From contig NW_027480422.1 in NCBI RefSeq assembly GCF_051401765.1, positions 27,422,001 through 27,486,000 on the forward strand: 64,000 nt of DNA. The letters are read 5' to 3'. Shown here piece after piece: positions 18,386-33,700 of the stretch. The position numbers and the translations under genes are program-made. Source of the DNA: Calliopsis andreniformis. Lineage: Eukaryota > Arthropoda > Insecta > Hymenoptera > Andrenidae. Each line of letters begins with the position of its first letter. Positions within the stretch are counted from its first letter, which is position 1. The notes below the pieces were generated by a model that saw only the letters and a program-made list of their open reading frames with translations, did not search any database and was not told where the DNA came from.

Positions 18386-21300
18386 CAACGTAGAAATGAC
18401 CATGTCTTTCACACTGTTTGCAATTATTCTTGTTATACGATGGAAAAACTGTTGTATTTATATTGTATTTTATGCACCTGGCGTTGACTTCTTAGGCCCT
18501 AACTATTGGATCTGGTGGACCAACGCCCTAGAGAGAAGCCAATGTTACCCGGAACGTAGAAATGACCATTACTTTCACACTGGTTGCAATTAGTCATGCT
18601 ATACGATGTAAGAACTGTTGTATTTTTATTGTATTTTATGCTTCTGGCGTTGACTTCTAAGGCCCTAACTCTTCGATCTTCTGGAGCAATGCCTCAGAGT
18701 TATGTCTAGGATGCCCGGAACGTAGAAATGGCCGTTACTTTCACACTGGTTGCAATCATTCCTGTTATACGATGGAAAGACTGTTGTATTTTTATTGTGT
18801 TTTATGCTTCGGACGTTGACTTCTAAGGCCGTAGCTATTCGATCTGGTGGAGAAACGCCCTAGAGTGAAGGACAGGTTGCCCGAAACGTAGAAATGACCA
18901 TTACTTTCGCACTGGTCGCAACCATTTCTGTTATACAATGGAAAATCTGTATTTATATTGTATTTTATGCTTCCGGCGTGGACCTCTAAGGACATAACTC
19001 TTCGATCTGGTGGAGCAACGCCCTAGAGTGAAGCCTAGTCTGCCCGGAACGTAGAAATGATCATTACCTTCACACTTGTTTCAATTATTCATGCTATACG
19101 ATGGAAAAACTGTTGCACTTTTATTGTATATTCTGCGCCTGGCGTTGACTTCTAAGCTCGTAGCTATTCGATGTGGTGGAGCAACGCAATAGAGTGAAGC
19201 CTAGGTTGCCCGGAACGTAGAAATGTCCATTACTTTCACACTGGTTGCAATTATTCCTGTCATAGGGTGGAAAAACTGTTGTATTTTTATTGTATTTTAT
19301 GCTTCTGGAGTTGACTCCTAAGGTCTTAACTATTCGATCTGGTGGAGCAACGCCCTAGAGTGAGTTCTAGGTTGCACGGAACGTAGAAATGGCCATTACT
19401 TTCACACTGGTTGCATTTATTCCTGTTATACGATGGAAAAACGGTTGCATTTTTATTGTATTTTCTGCTCCTGGCGTTGACTTCTAAGGTCCTAGCCATT
19501 CCATCTGATTGTGCAATGCCTCAGAGTTAAGTCTAGGATGCACGGAACGTAGAAACGGCCATTACTTTCACACTAGTTGCAATTATTCGTTTTACACGAT
19601 GGAAAAACTGTTTTATTTTTATTTTATTTTATGCTTAAGACGTTGACTTCTAAGGCCCTAGATATTCCATCTGGTGGAACAACGCCCTACAGCGAAACCT
19701 AGGTTGCCCGGAACGTAGAAATGACCATTACCTTCACACTGGTTGCAATTATTCCTGCTATACGATGGAAAAATTTCTGAATTTATATTGTCTTTTATGC
19801 TTCCGGCGTTGACATCTAAGGCCCTAACTCTTCCATCTGGTAGATCAATGCCTCAGAGTTAAGTCTAGGATGCCCGGAACGTAGAAATGGCCGTTACTTT
19901 CGCACTAGTTGAAATCATTCCTGTTATACGATGGAAAAACTGTTTTATTTTTAATTTGATTAATGCTTCCGGCGTAGCCTTCTAAGACGCTAGCTTACCG
20001 ATCTGGTGGATCAGCGCCCTAGAGTGCAGCCTAGGTTGCCGGGAACGTAGAAATGACCATTGCCTACACACTGGTTGCAATTATTCCTGTTACAGGATGA
20101 AAAACTGTTTTATTTTTATTTTGTTTTATGCTTCTGGCGTTGACTTCTAAGGGCCTAGATATTCGATCTGGTGGAGCAACGCCGTGGAGTGAAGCCTACG
20201 TTGTCCTGCACGTAGAATTGGCTGTTACTTTCACACTGGTTGCAATTATTCCTGTTATACAATGGAAAAACTGTTTTATTTTTATTTTATTTTATGCTTC
20301 GGGCGTTGACTTCTGAGGCCCTGACTATTCGATCTGGTGGAGCAACGCCATAGAGTGAAACCTAGGCTGCCCGGAACGTAGAAATGACCATTACATTCAC
20401 AATGGTTGCAATTATTCCTGTTACCCGATGGAAAAGCTGTTGTATTTATATTTCATTTTATGCTTCTGGCGTTGACTTCTAAGGCCCTAGCTATTCGATC
20501 TGGTCGAGCAACGCCCTAGGGTGAACCCTAGGTTGCCCGGAACGGAGAAATGACCATTACTTTCACACTGGTTGCAATTATCCATGCTATACGATGGAAA
20601 AACTGTTGTATTTTTATTGTATTTTATGCGTCTGGCGTTGACTTCTAAGTGCCTAGATATTCGATCTGGTGGAGCAACGCCCTAGAGTGAAGCCTAGGCT
20701 GCCCTGCACGTACAATTGGCTGTCACTTTCACAGTGGTTGCAATTATTCCTGTCATAGGATGGAAAAACTGTTGTATTTATATTGTATTTAATGCTTTTG
20801 GCGTTGACTTCTAAGGCCCTAACTATTCGATCTGGTGGAGCAACGCCCTAAAGTGAAGCCTAGGTTGCCCGTAACGTACTAATGACCATTACCTTCACAC
20901 TGCTTGCAATTATTCCTGTTATAGGATGGAAAAACTGTTTTATTTTTATTTAATTTTATGCTTCCGGCGTTGACTTCTAATACCCTAACTATTCGATCTG
21001 GTGGAACGACGAACTAGGCTGCAGCCTAGGTTAGCCTGAACATAGAAATGACCATTACTATCACACTGGTTGCAATTATTCCTTCCATACGATGGAAAAA
21101 CTCTTGTATTTTTATTGTATTTTATTCGTCTGACGTTGTTTTCTAAGGCCCTAGCTATTCCATCTGGTGGTGCAGTGCCTCAGAGATAAGTCTAGGATGC
21201 CCGGAACGTAGAAATAGCCATTACATTCACACTGGTTGCAATTATTCCTTTTATACGATGGAAAAACTGTTGTATTTTTATAGTATTTTATGCGTCTGGC

Positions 21301-22099
21301 GTTGTTTTCTAAGGCCCTAACTATTCGACCTGGTGGAGCAACGCCCTTGAGTGAACCCAAGGTTGCACGGATCGTAGAAATGGCCACTACTTTCACACAC
21401 GTTGCAGTTATTCCAGTTATACGATGGAAAAACTGTTGTATTTTTATTTTATTTTATGCTCCAGCCATTGGCTTCTAAGGCCCTAGCTATTCGATCTGGT
21501 GGATCAGCGCCCTAGAGTGCAGCCTAGGTTGCCCGGAACGTAGAAATGACCATTACCTTCACAATGGTTCCAATTACTCCTGTTATACAATGGAAAAACT
21601 TCTGTATTTATATTGTATTTTATGCTTCCGGCGTTGACTTCTAAGGCCCTAACTCTTCGATATGGTGGAGCAAAGCCTCAGAGTTAGGTCTAGGATGCCC
21701 GGAACGTAGAAATGATCATTACCTTCACCCTGGTTTCAATTATTCATGCTATACGATGGGAAAACTGTTGCACTTTTATTGTATTTTCTGCTCCTGCCGT
21801 TGACTTCTAAGCTCGTAGCTATTCGATGTGGTGGAGCAATACCTCAGGGTTAAGTGTAGGATTCCCCGAACGTAGAAATGACCATTACCTTCACACTGGT
21901 TGCAATTATTCGTTTTATACGATGGAAAAACTGTTGTATTTATCTTGTATTTGATGCTTCTGGCGTTGGCTTCTTAGAACCTAACTAAGGTATATGGTGG
22001 ACCAACGCCCTAGAGTGAAGCCTAGGTTGCCCGGAACGTAGAAATGACCATCACTTTCACACTGGTTGCAATTACTCCTTTTATGCGATGGAAAAACTG
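18382..22099 (+). repeat. Right satellite array, diverged block
   Basis: About 22 monomers of the same 166-bp family and orientation. They are more different from one another than elsewhere. They carry their own variants, such as CCTCAGAGTTAAGTCTAGGATG in place of CCCTAGAGTGAAGCCTAGGTTG. I see no long internal duplication, so this block has been homogenised less recently. No gene is seen. Confidence 0.93.
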
Positions 22100-25000
22100 T
22101 TGCATTTTTATTGTATTTTACGCTTCTGGCGTTGACTTCTAAGGCCCTAACTATTCGGTCAGGTGGAGCGACGCCCTAGGGTGTAGCCTGGGTTGTCCGG
22201 AACGTAGAAATGACCATAACTTTCATACTGGTTGCAATTATTCGTTTTATACGATGGAAAAACAATTGTATTTATATTCTATTTTATGCTTCTGGCGTTG
22301 ACTTCTTAGGCCCTAACAATTCGATCTGGTGGAGCAACGCCCTAGGGTGAAGCCTAGGTCGCCCGGATCGTAGAAATGACCATTTCTTGCACACTGGTTG
22401 CAATTATTCGTTTTATACGATGGAAAAACTGTTGTATTTATTATGTATTTTATGCTTCGGGCGTTGACTTCCAAGGCCCTAACTATTCGATCTGGTGGAG
22501 CAACGCACTAGAGAGAAGCCTAGGTTGCCCGGAACGTAGAAATGACCATTACCTTCACGTTGCTTGCAATTATACATTTTATACGATGGAAAGACTGTTG
22601 TATTTTTATTATATTTTATGCTGCTGGCGTTGACTTCTAAGTCCCTTGCTATTCGATCTGGTGGAGCAACGCCCTTGAGCGAAGCCTAGGTTGGCCGGAA
22701 CGTAGAAATGACCTGTACTTACACACTGGTTGCAATTATTCCTGTTATACGATGGAAAAACTGTTGTACTTATGTTGTATTTTATGCTTCTGGCGTCGAA
22801 TTCTAAGTCCCAAACTATTCGATCTGGTGGAGCAACGCCCTTGAGTGAAGCCTAGGTTGCCCGTAACGTAGAAATGACCATTACTTTCACACGGTTTGCA
22901 AATATAAATTATATACGATGGAAAAGCTGTTGTATTTATATTGCATTTTATGCTTCTGGCGTTGACTTCTTAGGCCCTAACTATTTCGATCTGGTGGAGC
23001 ACCGCCCTGTAGTGAAGCCTTGGTTGCCCGGAACGTAGAAATGACCATAGCTATCACAGTGGTTGCAATTATTCCTGTTATACAAGGGAAAAACTGTTGT
23101 ATTTGTATTATATTTTATGCTTCAGTCGTTGAGTTCTAAGGCCGCAGCTATTCGATGTGGTGGAGCAACGCCCTAGAGTGAAGCCTAGGTTGCCCGAAAC
23201 GTAGAAATGACCATACCTTTCACACTGGTTGCATTTATTCCTGTTATACGATGGAAAAGCTGTTGTATTTGTATTATATTTTATGCTTCAGACGTTGACT
23301 TCTAGGGCCGTAGATATTCGATGTGGTGGAGAAACGCCCTAGAGTGAAGCCTAGGTTGCCCGGAAAGTAGAAATGCCCATTACTTTCACACTGGTTGTAA
23401 TTATTCCTGTTATACGATAGAATATATGTTGTATTTTTATTTTATTTTGTGCTCCTGGCGTTGACTTCTAAGGTCCTAGCTATTCGATCTGGTGGAGCAA
23501 CGCTCTAGAGTGAAGCCCAGGTTGCCCGGAACTTAGAAATGACCATCACCTTCACTCTGGTTGCAATTAATCCTGTTATACGATGGAAAAACTGTTGTAT
23601 TTATTTTGTATTTTATGCTTCTGGCGTTGACTTCTTAGGCCCTAACTATTCGATCTGGTGGAGCAACGACCTAGGGTGAAGCCTAGGTTGCCCGGAACGT
23701 AGAAATGACCATAATTTTCATACGGATTGCAATTATTCGTTTTATACGATGGAAAAACTGTTGTATTTATATTGTATTTTCTGCGTCTGGCTTTGACTTC
23801 TAAGGTCCTAGCTATTCGATCTGGTGGGGCAATGCCCAAGAGTGAAGCCTATGGGGCCTGGAACGCAGAAATGACCATAACTTTCACACTGGTAGCAATT
23901 ATTCGTTTTATACAGTGGAAAAGCTGTTGTATTTATATTGTATTTTATGCTTCTGGTGTAGACTTCTTGGGCCCTACCTATTCGATCTGGAGGAACAACG
24001 CCCTAGAGTGAAGCCTAGGTTGCCCGGAACGTAGAAATGACAATTACGTTCAGGCATGTTGCAATTGTTCCTGTTATACGATGAAAGAACTGTTGTATTT
24101 TTATTGTGTTTTATGCGTCTGGAGTTGTTTTCTCAGGCCCTAACTATTCGACCTGGTGGACCAACGCCCGAGAGTGAAGCCTAGGTTGCACGGAACGTGG
24201 AAATGCCCATTACTTTCACACTGGTTGTAATTATTCCTGTTATACAATGGAATAACTGTTGTATTTAAATTTATTTTTTTACGCTTCTGGCGTTGACTTC
24301 TAAGGCCCTAGCTATTCGATCTGGTGGTGCAACGCTCTAGAGTGAAGCCTAGGTTGGCCGGAACTTAGAAGTGACCATCATCTTCACTCTGGTTGCAATT
24401 TTTCCTGTTATACGATGGAAAAACTGTTGTATTTTTATTGTATTTTATGCTTCGGGCGTTGACTGCTAAGGCCGTAGCTGTTCGATCTGGTAGAGCAACG
24501 CCCTAGAGTTAAGTCTAGCATGTCCGGGACGTAGAAATGGCCATTGCTTTCACACTGGTTGCACTTATTCGTTTGATACGATGGAAAAGCTCTTGTACAT
24601 ATATCGTATTTTATGCTTCTAGCGTTGACTTCTTAGGACCTAACTATTCGATCTGGTAGAGCAACGCCCTAGGGTGAAGCCTAGGTTGCCCGGAACGTAG
24701 AAATGACCATAACTTTCATACTGGTTGCAATTATTCGTTTTATACCGTGGAAAAACTGTTGTATTTATATTGTATTTTATGCGTCTGGTGTAGTTTTCTA
24801 AGGCCCTAACTATACGACCTGGTGGACCAACGCCCTAGAGTGAAGCCTAGGTTGCACGGAACGTAGAAATGCCCATTACTTTCACACTGGTTGTAATTAT
24901 TCCTGTTATACGGTGGAATAACTCTTGTATTTATATTGTATTTTCTACGTCTGGCTTTGACTTCTAAGGTCCTAGCTATTCGATCTGGTGGGGCAACGTC

Positions 25001-26418
25001 CAAGAGTGAAACCTATTGGGCCTGGGACGCAGGAATGACCATAACTTTCACACTGGTAGCAATTATTCGTTTTATACAATGGAAAAACTGATGTCTTTAT
25101 ATTGTATTTTATGCTTCTGGCGTAGACTTCTTAGGCCCTAGCTATTCGATCTGGATGAACAACGCCCTAGAGTGAAGCCTAGGTTGCCCGGAACGTAGAA
25201 ATGACCATCAGTTTCACACTGGTTGCAATTATTCCTGTTATATGATGGAAAAACTGTTGTATCTATTTTGTATTTTATGCTTCTGGCGTTGACTTCTTAG
25301 GTCCTAACTATTGGATCTGGAGGAGCAACGCCCTAGGGTGAAGCCTAGGTTGCCCGGAACGTAGAAATGCCCATTACTTTCACGCTGGTTGTAATTATTC
25401 CTGCTATACGACGGAAAAACTGTGGTATTTTTATTGTATTTTATGCTTCGGGCGTTGACTTCTTAGGCCCTAACTATTGGATCTGGTGGAGCAACGCCTC
25501 GAGTGATGCCTTAGTTGCCCGGAACGTAGAAATGACCATAACCTTCACTCTGGTTGCTATTATTCCTGTTATACGATGGAAAGACTGTTGTATTTATATT
25601 GTATTTTATGCTTCTGGTGTAGACTTCTTAGGCCCTAGCTATCCGATCTGGAGGAACAACGCCCTAGAGTGAAGCCTAGGTTGCCCGGAACGTAGAAATG
25701 ACCATAACCTTCATACTGATTGCAATTATTCGTTTTATACGATGGAAAAACTGTAGTACTTATATTGTATGTTATGCCTCTGGCGTTGACTCCTAAGGCT
25801 GTAGCTATTCGATGTGGTGGGACAACGCCCTAGAGTGAAGCCTAGGTTGCCCGGAAGGTAGAAATGACCATAACTTTCATACTGGTTCACAATTATTCGT
25901 TTAATACGATGGAAGAACTATTGTATTTATATTGTATTTAATGCTTCTGGCGTTGACTTCTAAGGCCATAGCTATTCGATGTGGTCGAGCAACGCCCTAG
26001 AGTGAAGCCTAGGTTGCCCATATTGTAGAATTGACCATATCTTTCAGACAGGTTGCAATTATTCCTGTTATACGATGGAAAAACTGTTGTATTTCTATTC
26101 TATTTTATGCTACTGGCGTTGACTTGTTAGTCCCTAACTATTCGATCTGGCGGAACAACGCCCTAGAGTGAATCCTACGTTACCCGGAACGTAGAAATGA
26201 CCATCACTTTCACACTGGTTGCAATTATTCCTGTTATACGATGGAAAAACTGTTGGAACTATTTTGTATTTTATGCTTCTGGCGTTGACTTCTTAGGTCC
26301 TAACTATTCGATCTGGTGGAGCAACGCCCTCTGGTGAAGCCCAGTTTGCCCGGAACGTAGAAATGACAATAACTTTCATACTGATTGCAATTATTCGTAT
26401 TATACGATGGAAAAGCTG
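22100..26418 (+). repeat. 26-monomer HOR unit, copy 1 (4319 bp)
   Basis: Satellite DNA repeated almost base for base from 26419. The start is placed where the TTGCATTTTTATTG variant begins and matches at an offset of 4319. No gene is seen. Confidence 0.9.
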
Positions 26419-29400
26419 TTGCATTTTTATTGTATTTTACGCTTCTGGCGTTGACTTCTAAGGCCCTAACTATTCGGTCAGGTGGAGCGACGCCCTAGGG
26501 TGTAGCCTGGGTTGTCCGGAACGTAGAAATGACCATAACTTTCATACTGGTTGCAATTATTCGTTTTATACGATGGAAAAACAATTGTATTTATATTCTA
26601 TTTTATGCTTCTGGCGTTGACTTCTTAGGCCCTAACAATTCGATCTGGTGGAGCAACGCCCTAGGGTGAAGCCTAGGTCGCCCGGATCGTAGAAATGACC
26701 ATTTCTTGCACACTGGTTGCAATTATTCGTTTTATACGATGGAAAAACTGTTGTATTTATTATGTATTTTATGCTTCGGGCGTTGACTTCCAAGGCCCTA
26801 ACTATTCGATCTGGTGGAGCAACGCACTAGAGAGAAGCCTAGGTTGCCCGGAACGTAGAAATGACCATTACCTTCACGTTGCTTGCAATTATACATTTTA
26901 TACGATGGAAAGACTGTTGTATTTTTATTATATTTTATGCTGCTGGCGTTGACTTCTAAGTCCCTTGCTATTCGATCTGGTGGAGCAACGCCCTTGAGCG
27001 AAGCCTAGGTTGGCCGGAACGTAGAAATGACCTGTACTTACACACTGGTTGCAATTATTCCTGTTATACGATGGAAAAACTGTTGTACTTATGTTGTATT
27101 TTATGCTTCTGGCGTCGAATTCTAAGTCCCAAACTATTCGATCTGGTGGAGCAACGCCCTTGAGTGAAGCCTAGGTTGCCCGTAACGTAGAAATGACCAT
27201 TACTTTCACACGGTTTGCAAATATAAATTATATACGATGGAAAAGCTGTTGTATTTATATTGCATTTTATGCTTCTGGCGTTGACTTCTTAGGCCCTAAC
27301 TATTTCGATCTGGTGGAGCACCGCCCTGTAGTGAAGCCTTGGTTGCCCGGAACGTAGAAATGACCATAGCTATCACAGTGGTTGCAATTATTCCTGTTAT
27401 ACAAGGGAAAAACTGTTGTATTTGTATTATATTTTATGCTTCAGTCGTTGAGTTCTAAGGCCGCAGCTATTCGATGTGGTGGAGCAACGCCCTAGAGTGA
27501 AGCCTAGGTTGCCCGAAACGTAGAAATGACCATACCTTTCACACTGGTTGCATTTATTCCTGTTATACGATGGAAAAGCTGTTGTATTTGTATTATATTT
27601 TATGCTTCAGACGTTGACTTCTAGGGCCGTAGATATTCGATGTGGTGGAGAAACGCCCTAGAGTGAAGCCTAGGTTGCCCGGAAAGTAGAAATGCCCATT
27701 ACTTTCACACTGGTTGTAATTATTCCTGTTATACGATAGAATATATGTTGTATTTTTATTTTATTTTGTGCTCCTGGCGTTGACTTCTAAGGTCCTAGCT
27801 ATTCGATCTGGTGGAGCAACGCTCTAGAGTGAAGCCCAGGTTGCCCGGAACTTAGAAATGACCATCACCTTCACTCTGGTTGCAATTAATCCTGTTATAC
27901 GATGGAAAAACTGTTGTATTTATTTTGTATTTTATGCTTCTGGCGTTGACTTCTTAGGCCCTAACTATTCGATCTGGTGGAGCAACGACCTAGGGTGAAG
28001 CCTAGGTTGCCCGGAACGTAGAAATGACCATAATTTTCATACGGATTGCAATTATTCGTTTTATACGATGGAAAAACTGTTGTATTTATATTGTATTTTC
28101 TGCGTCTGGCTTTGACTTCTAAGGTCCTAGCTATTCGATCTGGTGGGGCAATGCCCAAGAGTGAAGCCTATGGGGCCTGGAACGCAGAAATGACCATAAC
28201 TTTCACACTGGTAGCAATTATTCGTTTTATACAGTGGAAAAGCTGTTGTATTTATATTGTATTTTATGCTTCTGGTGTAGACTTCTTGGGCCCTACCTAT
28301 TCGATCTGGAGGAACAACGCCCTAGAGTGAAGCCTAGGTTGCCCGGAACGTAGAAATGACAATTACGTTCAGGCATGTTGCAATTGTTCCTGTTATACGA
28401 TGAAAGAACTGTTGTATTTTTATTGTGTTTTATGCGTCTGGAGTTGTTTTCTCAGGCCCTAACTATTCGACCTGGTGGACCAACGCCCGAGAGTGAAGCC
28501 TAGGTTGCACGGAACGTGGAAATGCCCATTACTTTCACACTGGTTGTAATTATTCCTGTTATACAATGGAATAACTGTTGTATTTAAATTTATTTTTTTA
28601 CGCTTCTGGCGTTGACTTCTAAGGCCCTAGCTATTCGATCTGGTGGTGCAACGCTCTAGAGTGAAGCCTAGGTTGGCCGGAACTTAGAAGTGACCATCAT
28701 CTTCACTCTGGTTGCAATTTTTCCTGTTATACGATGGAAAAACTGTTGTATTTTTATTGTATTTTATGCTTCGGGCGTTGACTGCTAAGGCCGTAGCTGT
28801 TCGATCTGGTAGAGCAACGCCCTAGAGTTAAGTCTAGCATGTCCGGGACGTAGAAATGGCCATTGCTTTCACACTGGTTGCACTTATTCGTTTGATACGA
28901 TGGAAAAGCTCTTGTACATATATCGTATTTTATGCTTCTAGCGTTGACTTCTTAGGACCTAACTATTCGATCTGGTAGAGCAACGCCCTAGGGTGAAGCC
29001 TAGGTTGCCCGGAACGTAGAAATGACCATAACTTTCATACTGGTTGCAATTATTCGTTTTATACCGTGGAAAAACTGTTGTATTTATATTGTATTTTATG
29101 CGTCTGGTGTAGTTTTCTAAGGCCCTAACTATACGACCTGGTGGACCAACGCCCTAGAGTGAAGCCTAGGTTGCACGGAACGTAGAAATGCCCATTACTT
29201 TCACACTGGTTGTAATTATTCCTGTTATACGGTGGAATAACTCTTGTATTTATATTGTATTTTCTACGTCTGGCTTTGACTTCTAAGGTCCTAGCTATTC
29301 GATCTGGTGGGGCAACGTCCAAGAGTGAAACCTATTGGGCCTGGGACGCAGGAATGACCATAACTTTCACACTGGTAGCAATTATTCGTTTTATACAATG

Positions 29401-30737
29401 GAAAAACTGATGTCTTTATATTGTATTTTATGCTTCTGGCGTAGACTTCTTAGGCCCTAGCTATTCGATCTGGATGAACAACGCCCTAGAGTGAAGCCTA
29501 GGTTGCCCGGAACGTAGAAATGACCATCAGTTTCACACTGGTTGCAATTATTCCTGTTATATGACGGAAAAACTGTTGTATCTATTTTGTATTTTATGCT
29601 TCTGGCGTTGACTTCTTAGGTCCTAACTATTGGATCTGGAGGAGCAACGCCCTAGGGTGAAGCCTAGGTTGCCCGGAACGTAGAAATGCCCATTACTTTC
29701 ACGCTGGTTGTAATTATTCCTGCTATACGACGGAAAAACTGTGGTATTTTTATTGTATTTTATGCTTCGGGCGTTGACTTCTTAGGCCCTAACTATTGGA
29801 TCTGGTGGAGCAACGCCTCGAGTGATGCCTTAGTTGCCCGGAACGTAGAAATGACCATAACCTTCACTCTGGTTGCTATTATTCCTGTTATACGATGGAA
29901 AGACTGTTGTATTTATATTGTATTTTATGCTTCTGGTGTAGACTTCTTAGGCCCTAGCTATCCGATCTGGAGGAACAACGCCCTAGAGTGAAGCCTAGGT
30001 TGCCCGGAACGTAGAAATGACCATAACCTTCATACTGATTGCAATTATTCGTTTTATACGATGGAAAAACTGTAGTACTTATATTGTATGTTATGCCTCT
30101 GGCGTTGACTCCTAAGGCTGTAGCTATTCGATGTGGTGGGACAACGCCCTAGAGTGAAGCCTAGGTTGCCCGGAAGGTAGAAATGACCATAACTTTCATA
30201 CTGGTTCACAATTATTCGTTTAATACGATGGAAGAACTATTGTATTTATATTGTATTTAATGCTTCTGGCGTTGACTTCTAAGGCCATAGCTATTCGATG
30301 TGGTCGAGCAACGCCCTAGAGTGAAGCCTAGGTTGCCCATATTGTAGAATTGACCATATCTTTCAGACAGGTTGCAATTATTCCTGTTATACGATGGAAA
30401 AACTGTTGTATATCTATTCTATTTTATGCTACTGGCGTTGACTTGTTAGTCCCTAACTATTCGATCTGGCGGAACAACGCCCTAGAGTGAATCCTACGTT
30501 ACCCGGAACGTAGAAATGACCATCACTTTCACACTGGTTGCAATTATTCCTGTTATACGATGGAAAAACTGTTGGAACTATTTTGTATTTTATGCTTCTG
30601 GCGTTGACTTCTTAGGTCCTAACTATTCGATCTGGTGGAGCAACGCCCTCTGGTGAAGCCCAGTTTGCCCGGAACGTAGAAATGACAATAACTTTCATAC
30701 TGATTGCAATTATTCGTATTATACGATGGAAAAGCTG
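26419..30737 (+). repeat. 26-monomer HOR unit, copy 2 (4319 bp)
   Basis: Tandem copy of the preceding unit. I noticed only two differences by eye (near 29568 and 30411). The end is where sequence changes from TTGCATTTTTATT to TTGTATTTATATT at about 30737. Such identity over 26 individually distinct monomers means a recent unequal exchange or amplification. Confidence 0.9.
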
Positions 30738-33700
30738 TTGTATTTATATTGTATTTTAACATTCCGGCGTTGACTTCTAAGGCCGTAGCTATTCGATCTG
30801 GTAGAGCAACGCCCTAGAGTTAAGTCTAGCATGTCCGGGACGTAGAAATGGCCATTGCTTTCACACTGGTTGCACTTATTCGTTTGATACGATGGAAAAG
30901 CTCTTGTACATATATCGTATTTTATGCTTCTAGCGTTGACTTCGTAGGACCTAACTATTCGATCTGGTAGAGCAACGCCCTAGGGTGAAGCCTAGGTTGC
31001 CCGGAACGTAGAAATGACCATAACTTTCATACTGGTTGCAATTATTCGTTTTATACCGTGGAAAAACTGTTGTATTTATATTGTCTTTTATGCGTCTGGT
31101 GTAGTTTTCTAAGGCCCTAACTATACGACCTGGTGGACCAACGCCCTCGAGTGAAGCCTAGGTTGCACGGAACGTAGAAATGCCCATTACTTTCACACTG
31201 GTTGTAATTATTCCTGTTATACGATGGAATAACTCTTGTATTTATATTGTATTTTCTGCGTCTGGCTTTGACTTCTAAGGTCCTAGCTATTCGATCTGGT
31301 GGGGCAACGTCCAAGAGTGAAACCTATGGGGCCTGGGACGCAGGAATGACCTTAACTTTCACACTGGTAGCAATTATTCGTTTTATACAATGGAAAAACT
31401 GATGTATTTATATTGTATTTTATGCTTCTGGCGTTGACTTCTAAGTCACTAGCTATTCGATCTGGTGGAGCAACGCCCTAGAGTGAAGCCTAGGTTGCCC
31501 GGAACGTAGAAATGACCATTATCTTCACACTGTTTGCGATTATTCATTTTATACGATGGTAAAACTGTTGTACATATATCGTATTTTATGATTCTGGCGT
31601 TGCCTTTTAGGCCCTAACTATTCGATCAGGTGGAGCGACGCCCCAGGGTGTAGCCTGGGATGTCCGGAACGTAGAAATGACCATAACTTTCATACTGGTT
31701 GCAATTATTCGTTTTATACGATGGAAAAACAATTGCATTTATATCGTATTTTATGATTCTGGCGTTGACTTCTAAGGCCGTAGCTATTCGATGTGTTGGA
31801 GCATCTCTCTAGGGTGAAGCCTAGGTTGCCAGGAACGTAGAAATGACCATATATTTCCCACTGTTTGCAATTATTCCTGTTATACGGTGGAAAAGCTGTT
31901 GTATTTATATTGTATTTAATGCTTCTGGCGTTGACTTCTGATGCCATAGCTATTCGATGTGGTCGAGCAACGCCATAGAGTGAAGCCTAGGTAGCCAGCA
32001 ACGTAGATATGACCATATCTTACAGACTGGTGTCAATTATTCCTGTTAAACGATGGAAAAACTTTTGTATTTTTATTGTATTTTAAGCTTCGGGCGCGTG
32101 ACTTCTAAGGTCCTAACTATTGGATCTGGTGGAGCAACGCCCTAGGGTGAAGCCTAGGTTGCCCGGAAGGTAGAAATGACCATAACTTTCATACTGGTTC
32201 ACAATTATTCGTTTAATACGATGGAAGAACTATTGTATTTATATTGCATTTAATGCTTCTGGCGTTGACTTCTAAGGCCATAGCTATTCGATGTGGTCGA
32301 GCAACGCCCTAGAGTGAAGCCTAGGTTGCCCATATTGTAGAATTACCCATATCTTTCAGACAGGTTGCAATTATTCCTGTTATACGATGGAAAAACTGTT
32401 GTATTTCTATTCTATTTTATGCTTCTGGCGTTGACTTCTCAGGCCCTAACTATTCGATCTGGTGGAGCAACCCCTAGACTGAAGCCTAGGTTGCACGGGA
32501 CGTAGAAATGCCCATTACTTTCACACTGGTTGTAATTATTCCTGTTACACGATGGAATAACTGTTGTATTTTTATTTTATTTTGTGCGTCTGGCGTTGAC
32601 TTCCAAGGCCCGAACTATTCGATCTGGTGGAGCAGCGCCAAAGAGTGAAGCCTAGGTTACCCGGAACGTAGAAATGACCATCACTTTCACAATGGTTGCA
32701 ATTATTCCTGTTATACGATGGAAAAACTGTAGTATCTATTTTGTATTTTATGCTTCTGGCGTTGACTTCTTAGGTCCTAACTATTGGATCTGGTGGAGCA
32801 ACGCCCTCTGATGAAGCCCAGGTTGCCCGGAACGTAGAAATGACCATAACTTTCATACTGATTGCAATTATTCGTATTATACGATGGAAAATCTGTTGTA
32901 TTTATATTGTATTTTATGCTTCTGGTGTACACTTCTTAGGCCCTAGCTATTCGATCTGGAGGAACAACGCCCTAGAGTGAAGCCTAGGTTGCCCGGAACG
33001 TAGAAATGACCATAACCTTCATACTGATTGCAATTATTCGATTTATACAATGGAAAAACTGTTGTACTTATATTCTATGTTATGCATCTGGCGTTGACTC
33101 CTAAGGCCGTAGCTACTGGTTGTGGTGGAGCAACGCCCTAGCGTGAAGCCTAGGTTGCCCGCAACGTAGAAATAACCATCACTTCCACACTGTTAGCAAT
33201 TATTCATTTTATACGATGGAAAAACAGTTGTATTTGTATTGTATTTTATGCTTCTGGTGTAGACTTCTTATGTCCTAGCCATTCGATCTGGAGGAACAAC
33301 GCCATAGAGTGAAGCCTAGGTTGCCCGGAACGTAGAAATGACCATAACCTTCATACTGATTGCAATTATTCGTTTTATACGATGGAAAAACTGTTGTACT
33401 TATATTGTATGTTATGCCTCTGGCGTTGACTCCGAAGGCCGTAGCTATTCGATGTGGTAGAGCAACGCCATAGCGTGAAGCCTAGGTTGCCCGGAACGTA
33501 GAAATAACCATTACTTCGACACTGTTTGCGATTATTCATTTTATACAATGGAAAAACTGATGTATTTATATTTTATTTTATAGTTATGGCGTTGACTTCT
33601 ATGGCCGTAGCTATTCGATGTGGTGGAGCAATGCCCTAGAGTGAAGCCTAGGATGCCCGGAACGTAGAAATGACCATACCTTACAAACTGGTTGCAATTA

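Noticed and set aside
22376..22633. Dozens of 60-135-codon open frames across the satellite, some near-identical in many places
   Set aside because: They repeat because the DNA repeats. The monomer length is 1 modulo 3, so frames pass through neighbouring monomers with few stops. Matching frames occur on both strands, and no domain or start context supports translation.
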